Shown: piece by piece, positions 1 through 10,081 of the stretch
Layout of the letters: the number at the start of each line of letters is the position of its first letter
Numbering within the stretch: the stretch's first letter is position 1
Origin: Formosa sediminum
GTDB taxonomy: Bacteria > Bacteroidota > Bacteroidia > Flavobacteriales > Flavobacteriaceae
Length of the DNA: 64,000 nt
NCBI RefSeq assembly: GCF_007197735.1
Contig: NZ_CP041637.1
Span: forward strand, 1,674,001-1,738,000
Direction: 5' to 3'
Notes under the pieces: generated by a model
What the model was told of the DNA's origin: nothing
The model's database searches: none
What the model saw: the letters and a program-made list of their open reading frames with translations, nothing else
Position numbers and translations under genes: made by a program

Positions 1-287
1 TTAAGAGATTTGTATGCTTGAATGCTTTCAATATCAAGCGCTGTGTCTCCGGATTGTTTAATTGTCGTTAACGTTAAATAGTTTTCAGAAAATTCTATAG
101 ATGCATCTTCTAAATCTACTCCTGATTCAGGAGAACCTAAAAGTGCTCCTGAAGATTTTGAACTTACATTAACAAGTACTCCAGCTTCGCCTTCAAGTTC
201 AACAATGGTTTCGGTATCAGTTTCTTGACACGCTGTAAAACTAAGTATACTTAGCATTACAAAACAGATATATAATATATTTTTCAT
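1..287 (-). CDS. Putative lipoprotein, C-terminus cut by the window edge
   Basis: Reading leftwards from an ATG at 287, the frame stays open to base 1, giving 95 complete codons with no stop. The N-terminus (MKNILYICFVMLSILSFTAC) is a lipoprotein signal peptide with a cysteine at about residue 20, so the product is probably anchored in the outer membrane. The visible part is acidic and rich in Ser, Glu and Thr, and I do not recognise a family. It starts 15 nt after the susD stop, so it is very likely the third gene of the susC-susD operon. In such operons this slot often holds a surface glycan-binding protein or an enzyme, but that role is inference from position only. Confidence 0.75.
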   Translation of the reverse strand, partial: MKNILYICFVMLSILSFTACQETDTETIVELEGEAGVLVNVSSKSSGALLGSPESGVDLEDASIEFSENYLTLTTIKQSGDTALDIESIQAYKSL

Positions 288-302
288 TTGTTTCATTTTA
301 AA

Positions 303-1751
303 TTAATTTTGCCACCAAAGTTCAGTTACTAAAGTATCTCCTCCAATTGCGTCTGCTGCTGCAGAGTAGTTTGCGTTATTTAGAGATTGTTCTGCTCCTG
401 GGTAGTTATAACGCGTAGGGATAGTTGGTTGTACGGCATCAATAGCTAAAGGTAATTCTGGATATCCCGTTCTTAAATACTCAGCCCAAGATTCGTTTCC
501 TTGCATATATAAAGCAACCCATTCTTGCTCTGCAATTTGCTTTAAACCTGTAGCGCCACCGCTATAAAATAAAGATAAGTCTCCTGTAGAAACTCCGTTG
601 TCTGCACAAGAAGCTGTAATACCTTCAGCGTAGTAAGTTGCAGCGTCTCCAGAAATAAATCCTTTTTCTGCAGCTTCAGCCATTAATAATTTAACTTGTG
701 CATAACTCATAAAGTAAGCTGGTTGTGTAGCTTCTAGGTATTTTTCTCCAATTAAAGATACATTGTTAGAATCTCCATAAATAGTTTCTCCAACATTTGC
801 AATACCAGCTGGTTTACCTACGTAACCATTTCCAGATCCATTTCCGCCAACTTCTTGTGCGTATACTGCTAGTCTAGGGTCGTTACTCGCTAGCATATAT
901 TCTACTAAAGTTTCTCCTAAACACCACTCGTTAGTACGACCACCATCTACTAAACCTTCAAAATATGGGTTTGCATTTGGAGATGTTGATAAGAATGTCA
1001 TTGCAGCTTGATCTGAATTGCTGGTAAATAATAAACCAGAATCTACTAAACTTTGTAATTCTGAAGCTACATTAAACCCGCTAGCATCAGCAGATACACG
1101 CATTAAAACTCTAAACTTTAAAGAAGCAGCAAAACGTTTCCAAGACATGTAGTCTCCACCATAAAGTAAATCTTGTCCTGCATCAATAGTTCCTGTGCCA
1201 TCAATTAATGTCATTGCTTCATCAAGCATGTCTAAAATTCCTGCATAAACAACTTTACTGTCGTCGTAAACTGGAGTTGTATTACCTGTTGTAGATGCTT
1301 GAGTAGCTTCAGTAAACGGAACATCTCCAAAAGTATCTGTTAACAATTGAAATGCATAAGCTTTCATTACTAACGCTATACCTTGCATATCGTTATTTCC
1401 TTCTTCTTGAGCTAAATCATACATTAACGTCGCATTATTGATGTTAGAAACGTAGAATACATTCCAGAAATTTTCAATACTACCTTGGCGTGGTATGTAT
1501 AATTCACTATCGTTATATACTGGTTTTCCTAAATGTTGTACCCAACAAGATGCAGATTCTCCAGCTAAGAAATAATTTTGAACTTCATTAGCAGAAGATC
1601 TTAAGATACCTGCTAATAGTAAGGTGCTCGGTACGGTAGCGGGATCATTAGGGTTGGTATTGATCTCCTCAAAATTTGTGTCACAACTGGTATTCATTAC
1701 CAAAGTAGGTAACATCAATGCCAGTAAGAATATATATTTAAGTTTTTTCAT
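303..1751 (-). CDS. SusD/RagB-like outer-membrane nutrient-binding lipoprotein (SusD_2 type)
   Basis: The product is 482 residues with a lipoprotein signal peptide ending in NTSC (Cys about residue 23). The motif that follows, NFEEINTNPNDP, is typical of the SusD-like_2 family. SusD proteins form the extracellular lid of the SusC channel and capture ligand at the cell surface. The Ala-rich helical stretch around residues 120-230 and the MSYAQVKLLMAEAAEKG segment fit the TPR-like fold. It begins 14 nt after the susC stop and is certainly co-transcribed with it. The ligand (glycan, peptide or other) cannot be read from the sequence, and no polysaccharide-degrading enzyme is visible beside it. 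Confidence 0.92.
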   Translation of the reverse strand: MKKLKYIFLLALMLPTLVMNTSCDTNFEEINTNPNDPATVPSTLLLAGILRSSANEVQNYFLAGESASCWVQHLGKPVYNDSELYIPRQGSIENFWNVFYVSNINNATLMYDLAQEEGNNDMQGIALVMKAYAFQLLTDTFGDVPFTEATQASTTGNTTPVYDDSKVVYAGILDMLDEAMTLIDGTGTIDAGQDLLYGGDYMSWKRFAASLKFRVLMRVSADASGFNVASELQSLVDSGLLFTSNSDQAAMTFLSTSPNANPYFEGLVDGGRTNEWCLGETLVEYMLASNDPRLAVYAQEVGGNGSGNGYVGKPAGIANVGETIYGDSNNVSLIGEKYLEATQPAYFMSYAQVKLLMAEAAEKGFISGDAATYYAEGITASCADNGVSTGDLSLFYSGGATGLKQIAEQEWVALYMQGNESWAEYLRTGYPELPLAIDAVQPTIPTRYNYPGAEQSLNNANYSAAADAIGGDTLVTELWWQN

Positions 1752-1765
1752 TTTACTTTTAAGTT

Positions 1766-4700
1766 TTAAAATTTAACATTTAAGTTAATACCAATACTAC
1801 GTGTAGAAGGTACTTGCGCATATTCTAAACCTTGTGCACCTGTACTGTTACTAAATGCAGATTCTGGATCGATGTTTGGTGCTTTTTTGTATAAGATGGC
1901 TAAGTTACGTACAGTTACACCTAATGATAATTGGTTAACTCCTGTGCTAGCCCATTTTTTTAATGGGAAATCATAGAATAAAGCTAATTCTCTCCACTTT
2001 ACAAAAGATGCATCGTATACTGCTGCTTCTGCAATATTAGGTCCGTAAGTTGTTCCGTAGAATGTAGAAGCTGTTTGTACAACATCGTTAGCTACCCAAC
2101 CGCCATTACCGTCAGATTTTACACCTTTACCAACAATACCAGTTTCTCTTCCAGGTAAAGTTTCTGCTAATACACCAGCATAGTTACCCCATGAGTTGGT
2201 TTGAGAATAAATATCTCCTCCCCATTTTACATCGAATAATGTAGAGAATCTGATGTTTTTGTAAGACATATCAATATTTAAACCTCCAGTCCAGTCTGGG
2301 TTAATGTTACCTAATACTTGGTAAGTAGGATCTTGTGTTGGTAAACCATTACTGTAAATAATTTCACCATCTTCGTTTCTTGCAAAAGCAGGACCGTAAA
2401 TTGCACCTACGGCTTCACCTTCTTTTGCTTGAATATCTACATTCCATAATCCTCCTAAAACAATACTTCCATCGTTTGTTGTTGGATCGTCGTCAATATC
2501 TTGTGCTTTATTTCGGTTACGAGCAAAGTTTGCTGTAATTCCTAAATTAAACCCGTCTCCAGGATTTCTGATAATATCTGCGCCTAAAGTTACTTCAAAA
2601 CCTTTATTTGTTAATGTAGCAGCATTATCCCAGAAATATAGGTTACCAGATGCTCCTGAAATTTCTTTTGCCATAATTACGTCAGAAGTTTCTTTGTCGT
2701 AGTAAGTGAAGTCTAAACGTAAGCGATTAGAGAATAATCTTGTATCAAAACCAACTTCAATTTCTTCGGTCGTTTCATTTTTAATATTAGGATTCCATAA
2801 TGTTGTAGGAGAAGAGGCTACAGGAGTAGTTCCCCAAGCTGTACCAAATGAATAAGCTGGCTCTAAACTATATGGAGATAATGGTCCTGAGCTACCTACT
2901 TTTGCCCAACCTGCTCTTAATTTTAAGAATGAGTTGTTCATTCCAATCATATCACTTACAATTGCACTTAAGTTTGCTCCTGGGTAGAAGAAACTGTTTT
3001 TTGATGTAGGTAATACAGATGCCCAGTCATTACGACCTGTAAGATCTAAAAATACAACATCGTCGTAAGAGAATTGAGCAATACCAAATCCTGAATTAAT
3101 TTTTTGATCTGTTTGTGTCTGTTCTAAACCAGGTGTTACACCATCTCTTGTATTAGAAATATTATATACATCTGGAACTTGTAATTCCGAAGCTTCCATG
3201 TATAAACGATGGTAATTATTAACCATAGATTGTCCTCCAATACTTAAGCTTGTATTGAATTTTTCTGTAAAATCTATATTGTAGTTTAAGATTGCTTGAC
3301 TGTTAATTTCGTAACGTGTACGTTGTGTTTCTTCGTAAGAACCTCTTGTACTTTCATATGTACCAAAAGCTCTTCTAGAAGTGTCTAGAGAAGAGAAGTA
3401 ATCGATACCTGTTTGTGCAGTTAAGCTTAAATCGTCTGTAATTTGATAAGTAATATTAACGTTACCTAATATTCTATTTCTATCAAATGTATTTGTATTG
3501 TTGTCTAAAGCCCAATATGGGTTGTTGTTGTATGCTAAGTTCCAGTTAATAGGTGTTGCAGTATCAGATCCTGAAGCATAACCTAAAGGTAGGTTTTCGT
3601 AATCTTTTAGAGCTTGGAAATCTACATTTCGACCACTCCATACTAATTGACCAATTTGGTTGTTAGCATCTCCATAACCTAAAGATGGTAAGTTGCTACT
3701 TTCTGTCTTAGTATAGTTTACAGATAGACCTACACTCCATTTGTCTGATAAATCAAAATTTAATTTACCACCAAAGTTGTATTTTCTTAAATCTGTATTA
3801 TAAATAATACCTTTTTGGTCTGTCATACCCATAGAAACACGCCCGTTATAACCATCTCCACTTTTAGAAAAAGCAATGTTGTTATTTGTAGTAATCCCTG
3901 TTTCATAGAAGTTTTTAACGTTATCTGGATGAGATACCCATGGTTTTGCTTCACCATCAAAAGAATCCCATTGTATAAATTCGTATCCTACATCTAAAGG
4001 TGCACCCCAACTTTCGTCGATACCACCATCTCCAGTTACACCGTCTACATATTCAAAATACGTTGTATCAAATCCTTGTCCATAAGAGTTTTGATATTCT
4101 GGTAATACATAAGCATTTTCAAAACTTACATTACTAGAAATTTCAATACCTAATTGATCTGATTTTGTATTTCCTGATTTTGTTGTGATTACAATAACAC
4201 CATTAGCTCCACGCATACCATATAATGATGTCGCAGCACCACCTTTTAAAACGTTCATAGAAGCGATATCGTCTTGGTTAATATCTGCTAAACCATTAGG
4301 TGTACTGTTTCCCCCAGATGATGAAGAGTTACCGTAGCTACTGTTGTCTAATACAACACCATCTACAATAATTAAAGGTTGTGTATTACCACTAATAGAT
4401 GAAATACCACGAATAACAATTCTACTTTCAGAACCTACAGCTCCAGAAGCGTTTGTTACGTTTATACCAGCTACTTTACCACTTAAAGAGTTTACTACGT
4501 TTGCATCTCTAACAGTTACAAGTTGTTCTGAAGATACTTCTTGAGATGAATACCCTAATGCTTTTTCATCTCTTTTAATACCTAATGCAGTTACAACAAC
4601 TTCATCAAGTTCTGATAAATCTTCAGTCATTGTTAAATTAATAGTTGTTGAAGTTCCAACTGTAATTGTTTTTGATTTGTATCCCATAAATGAGAATGAT

Positions 4701-4912
4701 AACACATCTCCACTTGATGCAGATAATGAATAGTTACCGTCAAAATCAGATTGTGTACCTTGAGAGGTACCTTTAATAATAATGTTAACCCCAGGGAGAG
4801 GTAGGCCGGCTTCGTCCGAAACAGTCCCTGAAATTAATTTTTCTTGTGCAAATGTTAGTTGCACAACAAACGCTAGAAACAGCGTTAGAATTCCACTAAA
4901 CTTTGTTTTCAT
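1766..4912 (-). CDS. SusC/RagA family TonB-linked outer-membrane transporter
   Basis: The product is 1048 residues with a Sec signal peptide ending LTFAQ (about residue 22). A carboxypeptidase-regulatory-like beta domain follows (residues 25-105, ISGTVSDEAGLPLPGVNI to the FMGYKS motif). The plug follows (about 110-245), with the family signatures RIVIRGISS, LIIVDGVVLDN and YGMRGANGVIVITTKSG. The remainder is a 22-strand-type barrel ending in the expected aromatic (NLNVKF). It imports a nutrient captured by the SusD partner using TonB energy. It is first in its operon, ahead of susD and the truncated lipoprotein gene. Its first 100 residues are strongly similar to those of the second SusC in this window, while the plug and barrel differ. 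Confidence 0.95.
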   Translation of the reverse strand: MKTKFSGILTLFLAFVVQLTFAQEKLISGTVSDEAGLPLPGVNIIIKGTSQGTQSDFDGNYSLSASSGDVLSFSFMGYKSKTITVGTSTTINLTMTEDLSELDEVVVTALGIKRDEKALGYSSQEVSSEQLVTVRDANVVNSLSGKVAGINVTNASGAVGSESRIVIRGISSISGNTQPLIIVDGVVLDNSSYGNSSSSGGNSTPNGLADINQDDIASMNVLKGGAATSLYGMRGANGVIVITTKSGNTKSDQLGIEISSNVSFENAYVLPEYQNSYGQGFDTTYFEYVDGVTGDGGIDESWGAPLDVGYEFIQWDSFDGEAKPWVSHPDNVKNFYETGITTNNNIAFSKSGDGYNGRVSMGMTDQKGIIYNTDLRKYNFGGKLNFDLSDKWSVGLSVNYTKTESSNLPSLGYGDANNQIGQLVWSGRNVDFQALKDYENLPLGYASGSDTATPINWNLAYNNNPYWALDNNTNTFDRNRILGNVNITYQITDDLSLTAQTGIDYFSSLDTSRRAFGTYESTRGSYEETQRTRYEINSQAILNYNIDFTEKFNTSLSIGGQSMVNNYHRLYMEASELQVPDVYNISNTRDGVTPGLEQTQTDQKINSGFGIAQFSYDDVVFLDLTGRNDWASVLPTSKNSFFYPGANLSAIVSDMIGMNNSFLKLRAGWAKVGSSGPLSPYSLEPAYSFGTAWGTTPVASSPTTLWNPNIKNETTEEIEVGFDTRLFSNRLRLDFTYYDKETSDVIMAKEISGASGNLYFWDNAATLTNKGFEVTLGADIIRNPGDGFNLGITANFARNRNKAQDIDDDPTTNDGSIVLGGLWNVDIQAKEGEAVGAIYGPAFARNEDGEIIYSNGLPTQDPTYQVLGNINPDWTGGLNIDMSYKNIRFSTLFDVKWGGDIYSQTNSWGNYAGVLAETLPGRETGIVGKGVKSDGNGGWVANDVVQTASTFYGTTYGPNIAEAAVYDASFVKWRELALFYDFPLKKWASTGVNQLSLGVTVRNLAILYKKAPNIDPESAFSNSTGAQGLEYAQVPSTRSIGINLNVKF

Positions 4913-5206
4913 TTTTATTTAATTTGAATTAGTCGATAACTAAAGTGATAATTAAATGTTAATAAAACAATAATAAATTCTTAAAATTTAAAATATATGT
5001 GGTTTTTTGTGTAGAAATTAATAAAAGACATATTTATTAACAAATATTTCGAAAATACCTTAATGTTTTTTTCAAGTTCACAACAGTTTTTTTAGTGTAA
5101 AAAGTTGTTTTTTTAAAATATTTGTTTTTCAAATTTTATTTATGACACGATTGTCAGTTTTTTTTTGTCTTTTTTATTTTAAATGTTTTTTAGAAAGTTT
5201 TGGTAT
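4913..5206. other. AT-rich intergenic region upstream of the first susC
   Basis: About 290 nt with no convincing gene. It carries the 5' leader of the leftward susC, including the 13-nt motif at 4923-4935 shared with the other susC leader. It also has several long T runs (for example 5081-5093 and 5159-5166). I found no exact minus-strand -7 box (CAAAnnTA). The nearest candidate, CGAAAATA at about 5049-5056, has one mismatch, so the promoter is not placed. Confidence 0.5.
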
Positions 5207-5247
5207 AAATAAAGCCTTGTGTAGATAAAACTACACAAGGCTTTTAT
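5207..5247 (-). terminator. Intrinsic terminator after the second susD
   Basis: A perfect 14-bp inverted repeat (5212-5225 with 5232-5245) encloses a 6-nt loop. On the minus strand it is followed by the T-rich run ATTTATA. It sits 38 nt past the susD stop and closes the susC-susD transcript before the next susC leader. Confidence 0.85.
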
Positions 5248-5283
5248 AAATTTAACTTATTAAAAAATCTAAAGTATGTAAGA

Positions 5284-6750
5284 TTAGTTAATAAACGGGT
5301 TATTTTGAATTTCTGATTGAGGTATATCTAAAGTTAACCTATCATCATCAGAAGATATTGTTTGATTTGGGTAAGTTAGGTGGTTACTTCCTAGTGTAAT
5401 ATCGTAATTGTTACGTTTCATTAACAAGTAGCTTTTTCCTTCTCCCCAAAATTCTATACGAGTTTGTAAAATAATTTCGTCTAATAAAGCATCACCACTT
5501 AATTGATCTACATAAGAAGTATCATCTAAACGTTCTTCTAATAATGTTTTAAGAGCAGATTTTGCAGTTGCTTCGTCTCCTGATTTTGCAGCAGTTTCAG
5601 CATATAATAAATACATTTCATCTATACGCATGTATAAATAATCTGTTTCAATATTACGTTGTCCTCCTACAACTCTATCTGGAGCATAAAATTTATTAAT
5701 TGGGTATAATTGCCCGTCACCATATGCGTTAACAAATTGTCCTTTTCTAACATCGTTGTCAGGAATTGCAGCATATAATTCGTCGTTAATGATTTTAGGA
5801 TCTCCAGCCCAAGCATAACTGTAAGTAAATAAATCTACTTGACCCCACCAAGATACTAAATCTAAGTCTGATGCAATTGTAATATCTGTACCCCAAATCC
5901 AAGCGCTAGTTGTAACATCGTTAAAACCACCAACGGCTTCAGTTTCGCTTACAATACTAGCTCCAGAGCTTAAGATAGCATCTGAACTCGCTTGTTTTGC
6001 TAAGGTGTTTTCTCCCATTGCAGCATAAGCATAAGCTAAAAGACCTTGAGCTACTGTTTGATTAATGTAAGATTTAGATGCTCTGCTAAAACCTTCTAAG
6101 TTTTCTATAGCATATTTTAAATCTTCTACAATTAATGCGTAAACATCTGCTGTAGTACTTAGTGGTTGATTGTCTTGAGATAATGATGTGTAAATTGGTA
6201 AAATCTCTTCTGTAGGATTGTATGATGTAGAAAATAAGTTAGCTAAATAAAAATAAGCGTAAGCACGCATTGCACGTGCTTGAGCAAATGAATATATAGC
6301 TTCAGATCCCGCTTCTAATTCAGCATCATTTCCGACGTAACGATCAATTACAGAGTTTGCACCATTAACAATACGGTAATAGTATCTCCATGGCTTGTAG
6401 TTATCATTATCTGTAAAATCTATAGTAGATTGCATTTCTGAAATTCCAGAATACCATCCATAATTTAATCCTCCTAATACCATATCTCCAGATAACATAT
6501 CGCTGTAAATATCATATCCTTTTTGACCGAAATCATCATGGTCTAAATCTGTACCTCCAGAACCTGTAACATACATGTTTTCGTAATTACCTCTTAGAAT
6601 AGCTTCTGATAATTCTGGGTAATTTGGTGAAATTTCTGCAATTTCTTCATCAGACATAAATTCTGATGGATCTTTTTCAAGGAAATCATCACTACAACTT
6701 ACAGCAGTAGTTAATGTGGCTCCTAATAGTAAATATATTATTTTCTTCAT
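5284..6750 (-). CDS. RagB/SusD family nutrient-uptake outer-membrane lipoprotein
   Basis: The product is 488 residues when started at the ATG at 6750. This start gives a clean lipoprotein signal, MKKIIYLLLGATLTTAVSC, followed by SDDFLEKDP, a standard SusD N-terminus. An in-frame ATG at 6777 would overlap the susC gene and bury the signal peptide, so it is rejected. The middle has the Ala/Tyr-rich SusD helices (FAQARAMRAYAYFYLANLFS), and the C-terminal part has MRIDEMYLLYAETAAKSGD. It belongs to the canonical SusD family (PF14322/PF07980), unlike the SusD_2-type protein at 303-1751. It sits 13 nt after its susC partner and its ligand is unknown. Confidence 0.93.
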   Translation of the reverse strand: MKKIIYLLLGATLTTAVSCSDDFLEKDPSEFMSDEEIAEISPNYPELSEAILRGNYENMYVTGSGGTDLDHDDFGQKGYDIYSDMLSGDMVLGGLNYGWYSGISEMQSTIDFTDNDNYKPWRYYYRIVNGANSVIDRYVGNDAELEAGSEAIYSFAQARAMRAYAYFYLANLFSTSYNPTEEILPIYTSLSQDNQPLSTTADVYALIVEDLKYAIENLEGFSRASKSYINQTVAQGLLAYAYAAMGENTLAKQASSDAILSSGASIVSETEAVGGFNDVTTSAWIWGTDITIASDLDLVSWWGQVDLFTYSYAWAGDPKIINDELYAAIPDNDVRKGQFVNAYGDGQLYPINKFYAPDRVVGGQRNIETDYLYMRIDEMYLLYAETAAKSGDEATAKSALKTLLEERLDDTSYVDQLSGDALLDEIILQTRIEFWGEGKSYLLMKRNNYDITLGSNHLTYPNQTISSDDDRLTLDIPQSEIQNNPFIN

Positions 6751-6763
6751 TTTTCTTATTTTT

Positions 6764-9700
6764 TTAGAATCTAACATTAAGACCTAGAGTAACTGTTGTT
6801 AATGGTGAGTAGCTGTATGTGTCTGAAACTCCAGTTTCTGAAGAAGAAGGATTAAATCCGTCTCTTTCGCTCCATAATGCTAAATTATCTCCTGTTAACG
6901 ATAAAGTGAAGTTAGACATTCCCATTCTTTTTACAAATGTATCTGGAATAGAGTATGCTAAACGGATGTTATTTAAGCTTAAGTAATCTGCTTTTGTGAT
7001 AAATCTAGTAGATGTAGCATTAACATTCTGGTCTAAATTACTTGATAATCTTGGAATATCTGTAATGTCTCCAGGTTGTTGCCATCTGTCTCTAATATCT
7101 GTATGCCAATTATTTCCACCTACCTGAGTATTACTCATTAGTCCTGCATAAGCAGCATCATAAGCGTAACCACCAATAGAGTATAAGAATTGTACATTAA
7201 GTTGGAAACCTTTATAGCCTGTAGCTAAATTAAATGCACCTCTAATATCAGGAATGATAGATTTGTTGACAAATTTTTGTGTTGCATCTGAATATGTGGT
7301 TGTTGTAGTTTGAGATATTTCTCTATCTGGATATAAATCTTGATATTCAGTTAAAGATGAAATTCCTTCATCAGTATCTACAATACCGTTACCGTTTCCG
7401 TCATAGAAATATTGGTTCCATAATGCTTGACCAGTTTGAGAGTCTACACCAGCCCATTCACGTACGTAAAAGTCGTAAATAGAGTGGCCTTCAGCTCTAC
7501 CGTATCGATCGTTAATATCTAATAATTTTTCTTCTCCTGTTGCGGGATCTATAGGCATACGTGTTAATTCGTTAGAAGTAATTTCTCCGTTAAGACCTAA
7601 ATCAATGTAGAAATCTTTTGATTTTACTAAGTGTGCAGTAACATCGAATTCTAAACCAGATTCTCTTAAAGCACCATCATTTACTTGAATAAGTGCATAA
7701 CCAATAGATGGACCTACACGTCTATCAAAAATTAAGTTATCTGTATCTTTAATGTAATAATCTACACTAGCGTCTATATATTTTCCTAAAGAAAATTCAA
7801 TACCTGCTTGAAATTGATCAGATACTTCCCATTCTAAATCAGGGTTACCTTTAGTATCAAAAATTAAAGTAGGCTCATCATCTAAGTTTCCTACAGTATA
7901 TAAATCGTTTCCAGAGTAGTAATCTACACCACCTTGGTCTCCAACTTTACCGTAACTTGCTTTTAACTTTAAGAAGCTAAAGATGTTTTGGTTAGACATA
8001 AAGTCTTCGTTAGACATTACCCATGATGCTCCAACAGAACCAAAAGTACCCCATCTGTTACCTTCTTCAAATCTTGAAGATCCGTCACGTCTTAATGTAC
8101 CAGATACGAAGTACGTATCGTTATAGTTGTAGTTTACTTGTCCGAAGAAACTCTCTAAAGAATAACTTTGTGTATACGAAGACATGTTAGATTGGACTAC
8201 AGCGTCATTAAAGTCTGTACTATTAGGATCTGTTAAATATGATTTTGAGCCAAATAAGTACTCTGTTTCCCAGTCGTTAGCTTCGTGAGCAAGAAGTGCA
8301 TCAAAAGTATGACCGTTAAATTTTTTCTTATATGTTAACATATTTAATAAGTTGTAAGAGAAAACATCTGTTCTTTCTTTGTATATAGATCCATTTTGAG
8401 AAGCACTAGGTCCGTAGTATGGCCCGTCTTGGCTGTTGTAATTGCTGTTTTTGTAATTCCATCCAAATTTATTGATTAATTTAAAATCATCTGAGAATGA
8501 AATGTCAATACTCGCATTACCGTTTAATTCGTGTACAACATCGTTAGAAATAGAGTTGTGGGCATCACTAATTGCATTTGTTAATCCGCCGAATCCACGA
8601 TTTTCACCGTAATCGTATACATAACCACCGTAGTATGGGTCTTCAATTTTATTACCAGCATCATCTCTTAAGAATAATGGGTAGATAGAAGGAATGTTAT
8701 CTACAAACCAGAATACAGATCCAGAGTCTTCAGACTGACCTCCATTGTTAGTTTCTGAATTTGTGTAACCAATGTTTAAGTTACCAGATAACCAATCTTT
8801 TGCTTCGTGATCTATGTTCGCTCTAACCGAGTAACGTTCGAAGTCTGAGTTTATTGAGTACCCTACATCATTTAAATAACCAAAAGAAGTGAAGTATCTT
8901 GTTTTATCAGATCCACCACTAATCTTTACGTTAGCTTCAGTTCTGTTAGACTCTTGGAAAGCGTAATCCTCCCAGTTTTCTGGATTGTATTTACGTGTTA
9001 CACCATCTCTTACTTTCCCTGTTACTGGATCAATTAATTCTGAACCATCAGCAACATTCCACATGTTGTATTCTGTAGCAATACCAGAGCTGCTAAATAA
9101 ATTATCGTTAGCGTATGTAATTCCATCATTACCTAAAATGTTTCCTCTGTTTTTTAAAGCTTCGTGGCTAATTTCAATATACTCTTCTGGAGAAGAAATT
9201 GTTGAATAGCGAGGTAAAGCGCTAAAGTTTTGACCAGTTTTTAAGTCAACTTCAATTTCAGAATCGTTTTTAGATCCTTTTTTAGTGTTAATTACAATTA
9301 CCCCATTTGCACCTCTAGAACCATAAATTGCTGTTGCAGCTGCATCTTTTAAAATTGTTGTTGATTCGATGTCGTTAGGGTTAATAGAGTTTATAGAACC
9401 TGTGTAAGGTATACCATCCAATACATATAAAGGCTCTCTGTTTCCGTTAAGAGAACCAAAACCTCTAATACGTACTGTGGCATCTTCACCTGGTTGTCCG
9501 CTTGTGTTTATTACACGTACTCCGGCAGCTTCTCCTGCTAAAGCTTGAGAAACGTTAGATACAGCTTTACGGCCTAAAGCTTCACTGTCAATTTGTGTTG
9601 CTGTACCAGTAAATGAACGTAGTGTTGAAGTTCCGTATCCTACAATAAGGACTTCATCTAGTTCAGCTAGATCTTCTATTAACGTAACGTTAATTGTTGT

Positions 9701-9964
9701 TGAAGCACCAACTTGCTTCTCTATAGTCTTATAGCCCATATACGAAAAAGATATAGTGCTGTTTGATTCTGCAGAAATTGAATAATTTCCATCAAAATCC
9801 GATTGAGTACCTTGTGAAGTACCTTTAATAATAATGTTAACCCCAAGGAGCGGTATGCCGTTTTCATCGGAAACCGTACCCGAAATTTGTTTTTCTTGTG
9901 CAAAAGTTAATTGCACAACAAATGCTAGGAAAACCGTAAGAATTCCTCTAAACTTTGATTTCAT
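6764..9964 (-). CDS. SusC/RagA family TonB-linked outer-membrane transporter
   Basis: The product is 1066 residues from the ATG at 9964, chosen because MKSKFRGILTVFLAFVVQLT then FAQ is a proper signal peptide. An in-frame upstream start at 10033 would add 23 residues that spoil it. The order is: carboxypeptidase-regulatory-like domain (about 25-105), a linker with LDEVLIVGYG, plug (ATVRIRGFGS, PLYVLDGIPY, YGSRGANGVIVINTKKG) and a long beta-barrel ending LGLNVRF. It acts with the SusD encoded 13 nt downstream. The signal peptide and first domain closely match the other SusC here, while the barrel is clearly different, so the two systems probably import different ligands. Confidence 0.95.
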   Translation of the reverse strand: MKSKFRGILTVFLAFVVQLTFAQEKQISGTVSDENGIPLLGVNIIIKGTSQGTQSDFDGNYSISAESNSTISFSYMGYKTIEKQVGASTTINVTLIEDLAELDEVLIVGYGTSTLRSFTGTATQIDSEALGRKAVSNVSQALAGEAAGVRVINTSGQPGEDATVRIRGFGSLNGNREPLYVLDGIPYTGSINSINPNDIESTTILKDAAATAIYGSRGANGVIVINTKKGSKNDSEIEVDLKTGQNFSALPRYSTISSPEEYIEISHEALKNRGNILGNDGITYANDNLFSSSGIATEYNMWNVADGSELIDPVTGKVRDGVTRKYNPENWEDYAFQESNRTEANVKISGGSDKTRYFTSFGYLNDVGYSINSDFERYSVRANIDHEAKDWLSGNLNIGYTNSETNNGGQSEDSGSVFWFVDNIPSIYPLFLRDDAGNKIEDPYYGGYVYDYGENRGFGGLTNAISDAHNSISNDVVHELNGNASIDISFSDDFKLINKFGWNYKNSNYNSQDGPYYGPSASQNGSIYKERTDVFSYNLLNMLTYKKKFNGHTFDALLAHEANDWETEYLFGSKSYLTDPNSTDFNDAVVQSNMSSYTQSYSLESFFGQVNYNYNDTYFVSGTLRRDGSSRFEEGNRWGTFGSVGASWVMSNEDFMSNQNIFSFLKLKASYGKVGDQGGVDYYSGNDLYTVGNLDDEPTLIFDTKGNPDLEWEVSDQFQAGIEFSLGKYIDASVDYYIKDTDNLIFDRRVGPSIGYALIQVNDGALRESGLEFDVTAHLVKSKDFYIDLGLNGEITSNELTRMPIDPATGEEKLLDINDRYGRAEGHSIYDFYVREWAGVDSQTGQALWNQYFYDGNGNGIVDTDEGISSLTEYQDLYPDREISQTTTTTYSDATQKFVNKSIIPDIRGAFNLATGYKGFQLNVQFLYSIGGYAYDAAYAGLMSNTQVGGNNWHTDIRDRWQQPGDITDIPRLSSNLDQNVNATSTRFITKADYLSLNNIRLAYSIPDTFVKRMGMSNFTLSLTGDNLALWSERDGFNPSSSETGVSDTYSYSPLTTVTLGLNVRF

Positions 9965-9974
9965 TTTTAGTAAT

Positions 9975-9987
9975 TTTGAATTAGTCG
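9975..9987 (-). promoter_or_regulatory. Leader motif shared by both susC genes
   Basis: The 13-mer TTTGAATTAGTCG (plus-strand reading) lies 10 nt before this susC start codon. It recurs identically at 4923-4935, also 10 nt before the other susC start. It may be a leftover of duplication or a functional 5' leader element such as a translation or small-RNA target. Confidence 0.5.
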
Positions 9988-10081
9988 GCGGCAAAACTCC
10001 TAATAAAAAGTTAACTAAACAATAAATAAACATTAAATTTTATCATTCGTTTAGTTTTAACATATTTCGAGGTACTATATG

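Noticed and set aside
6750-6777. Upstream ATG for the second susD (6777)
   Set aside because: It would overlap susC and add nine residues before a perfect lipoprotein signal peptide.
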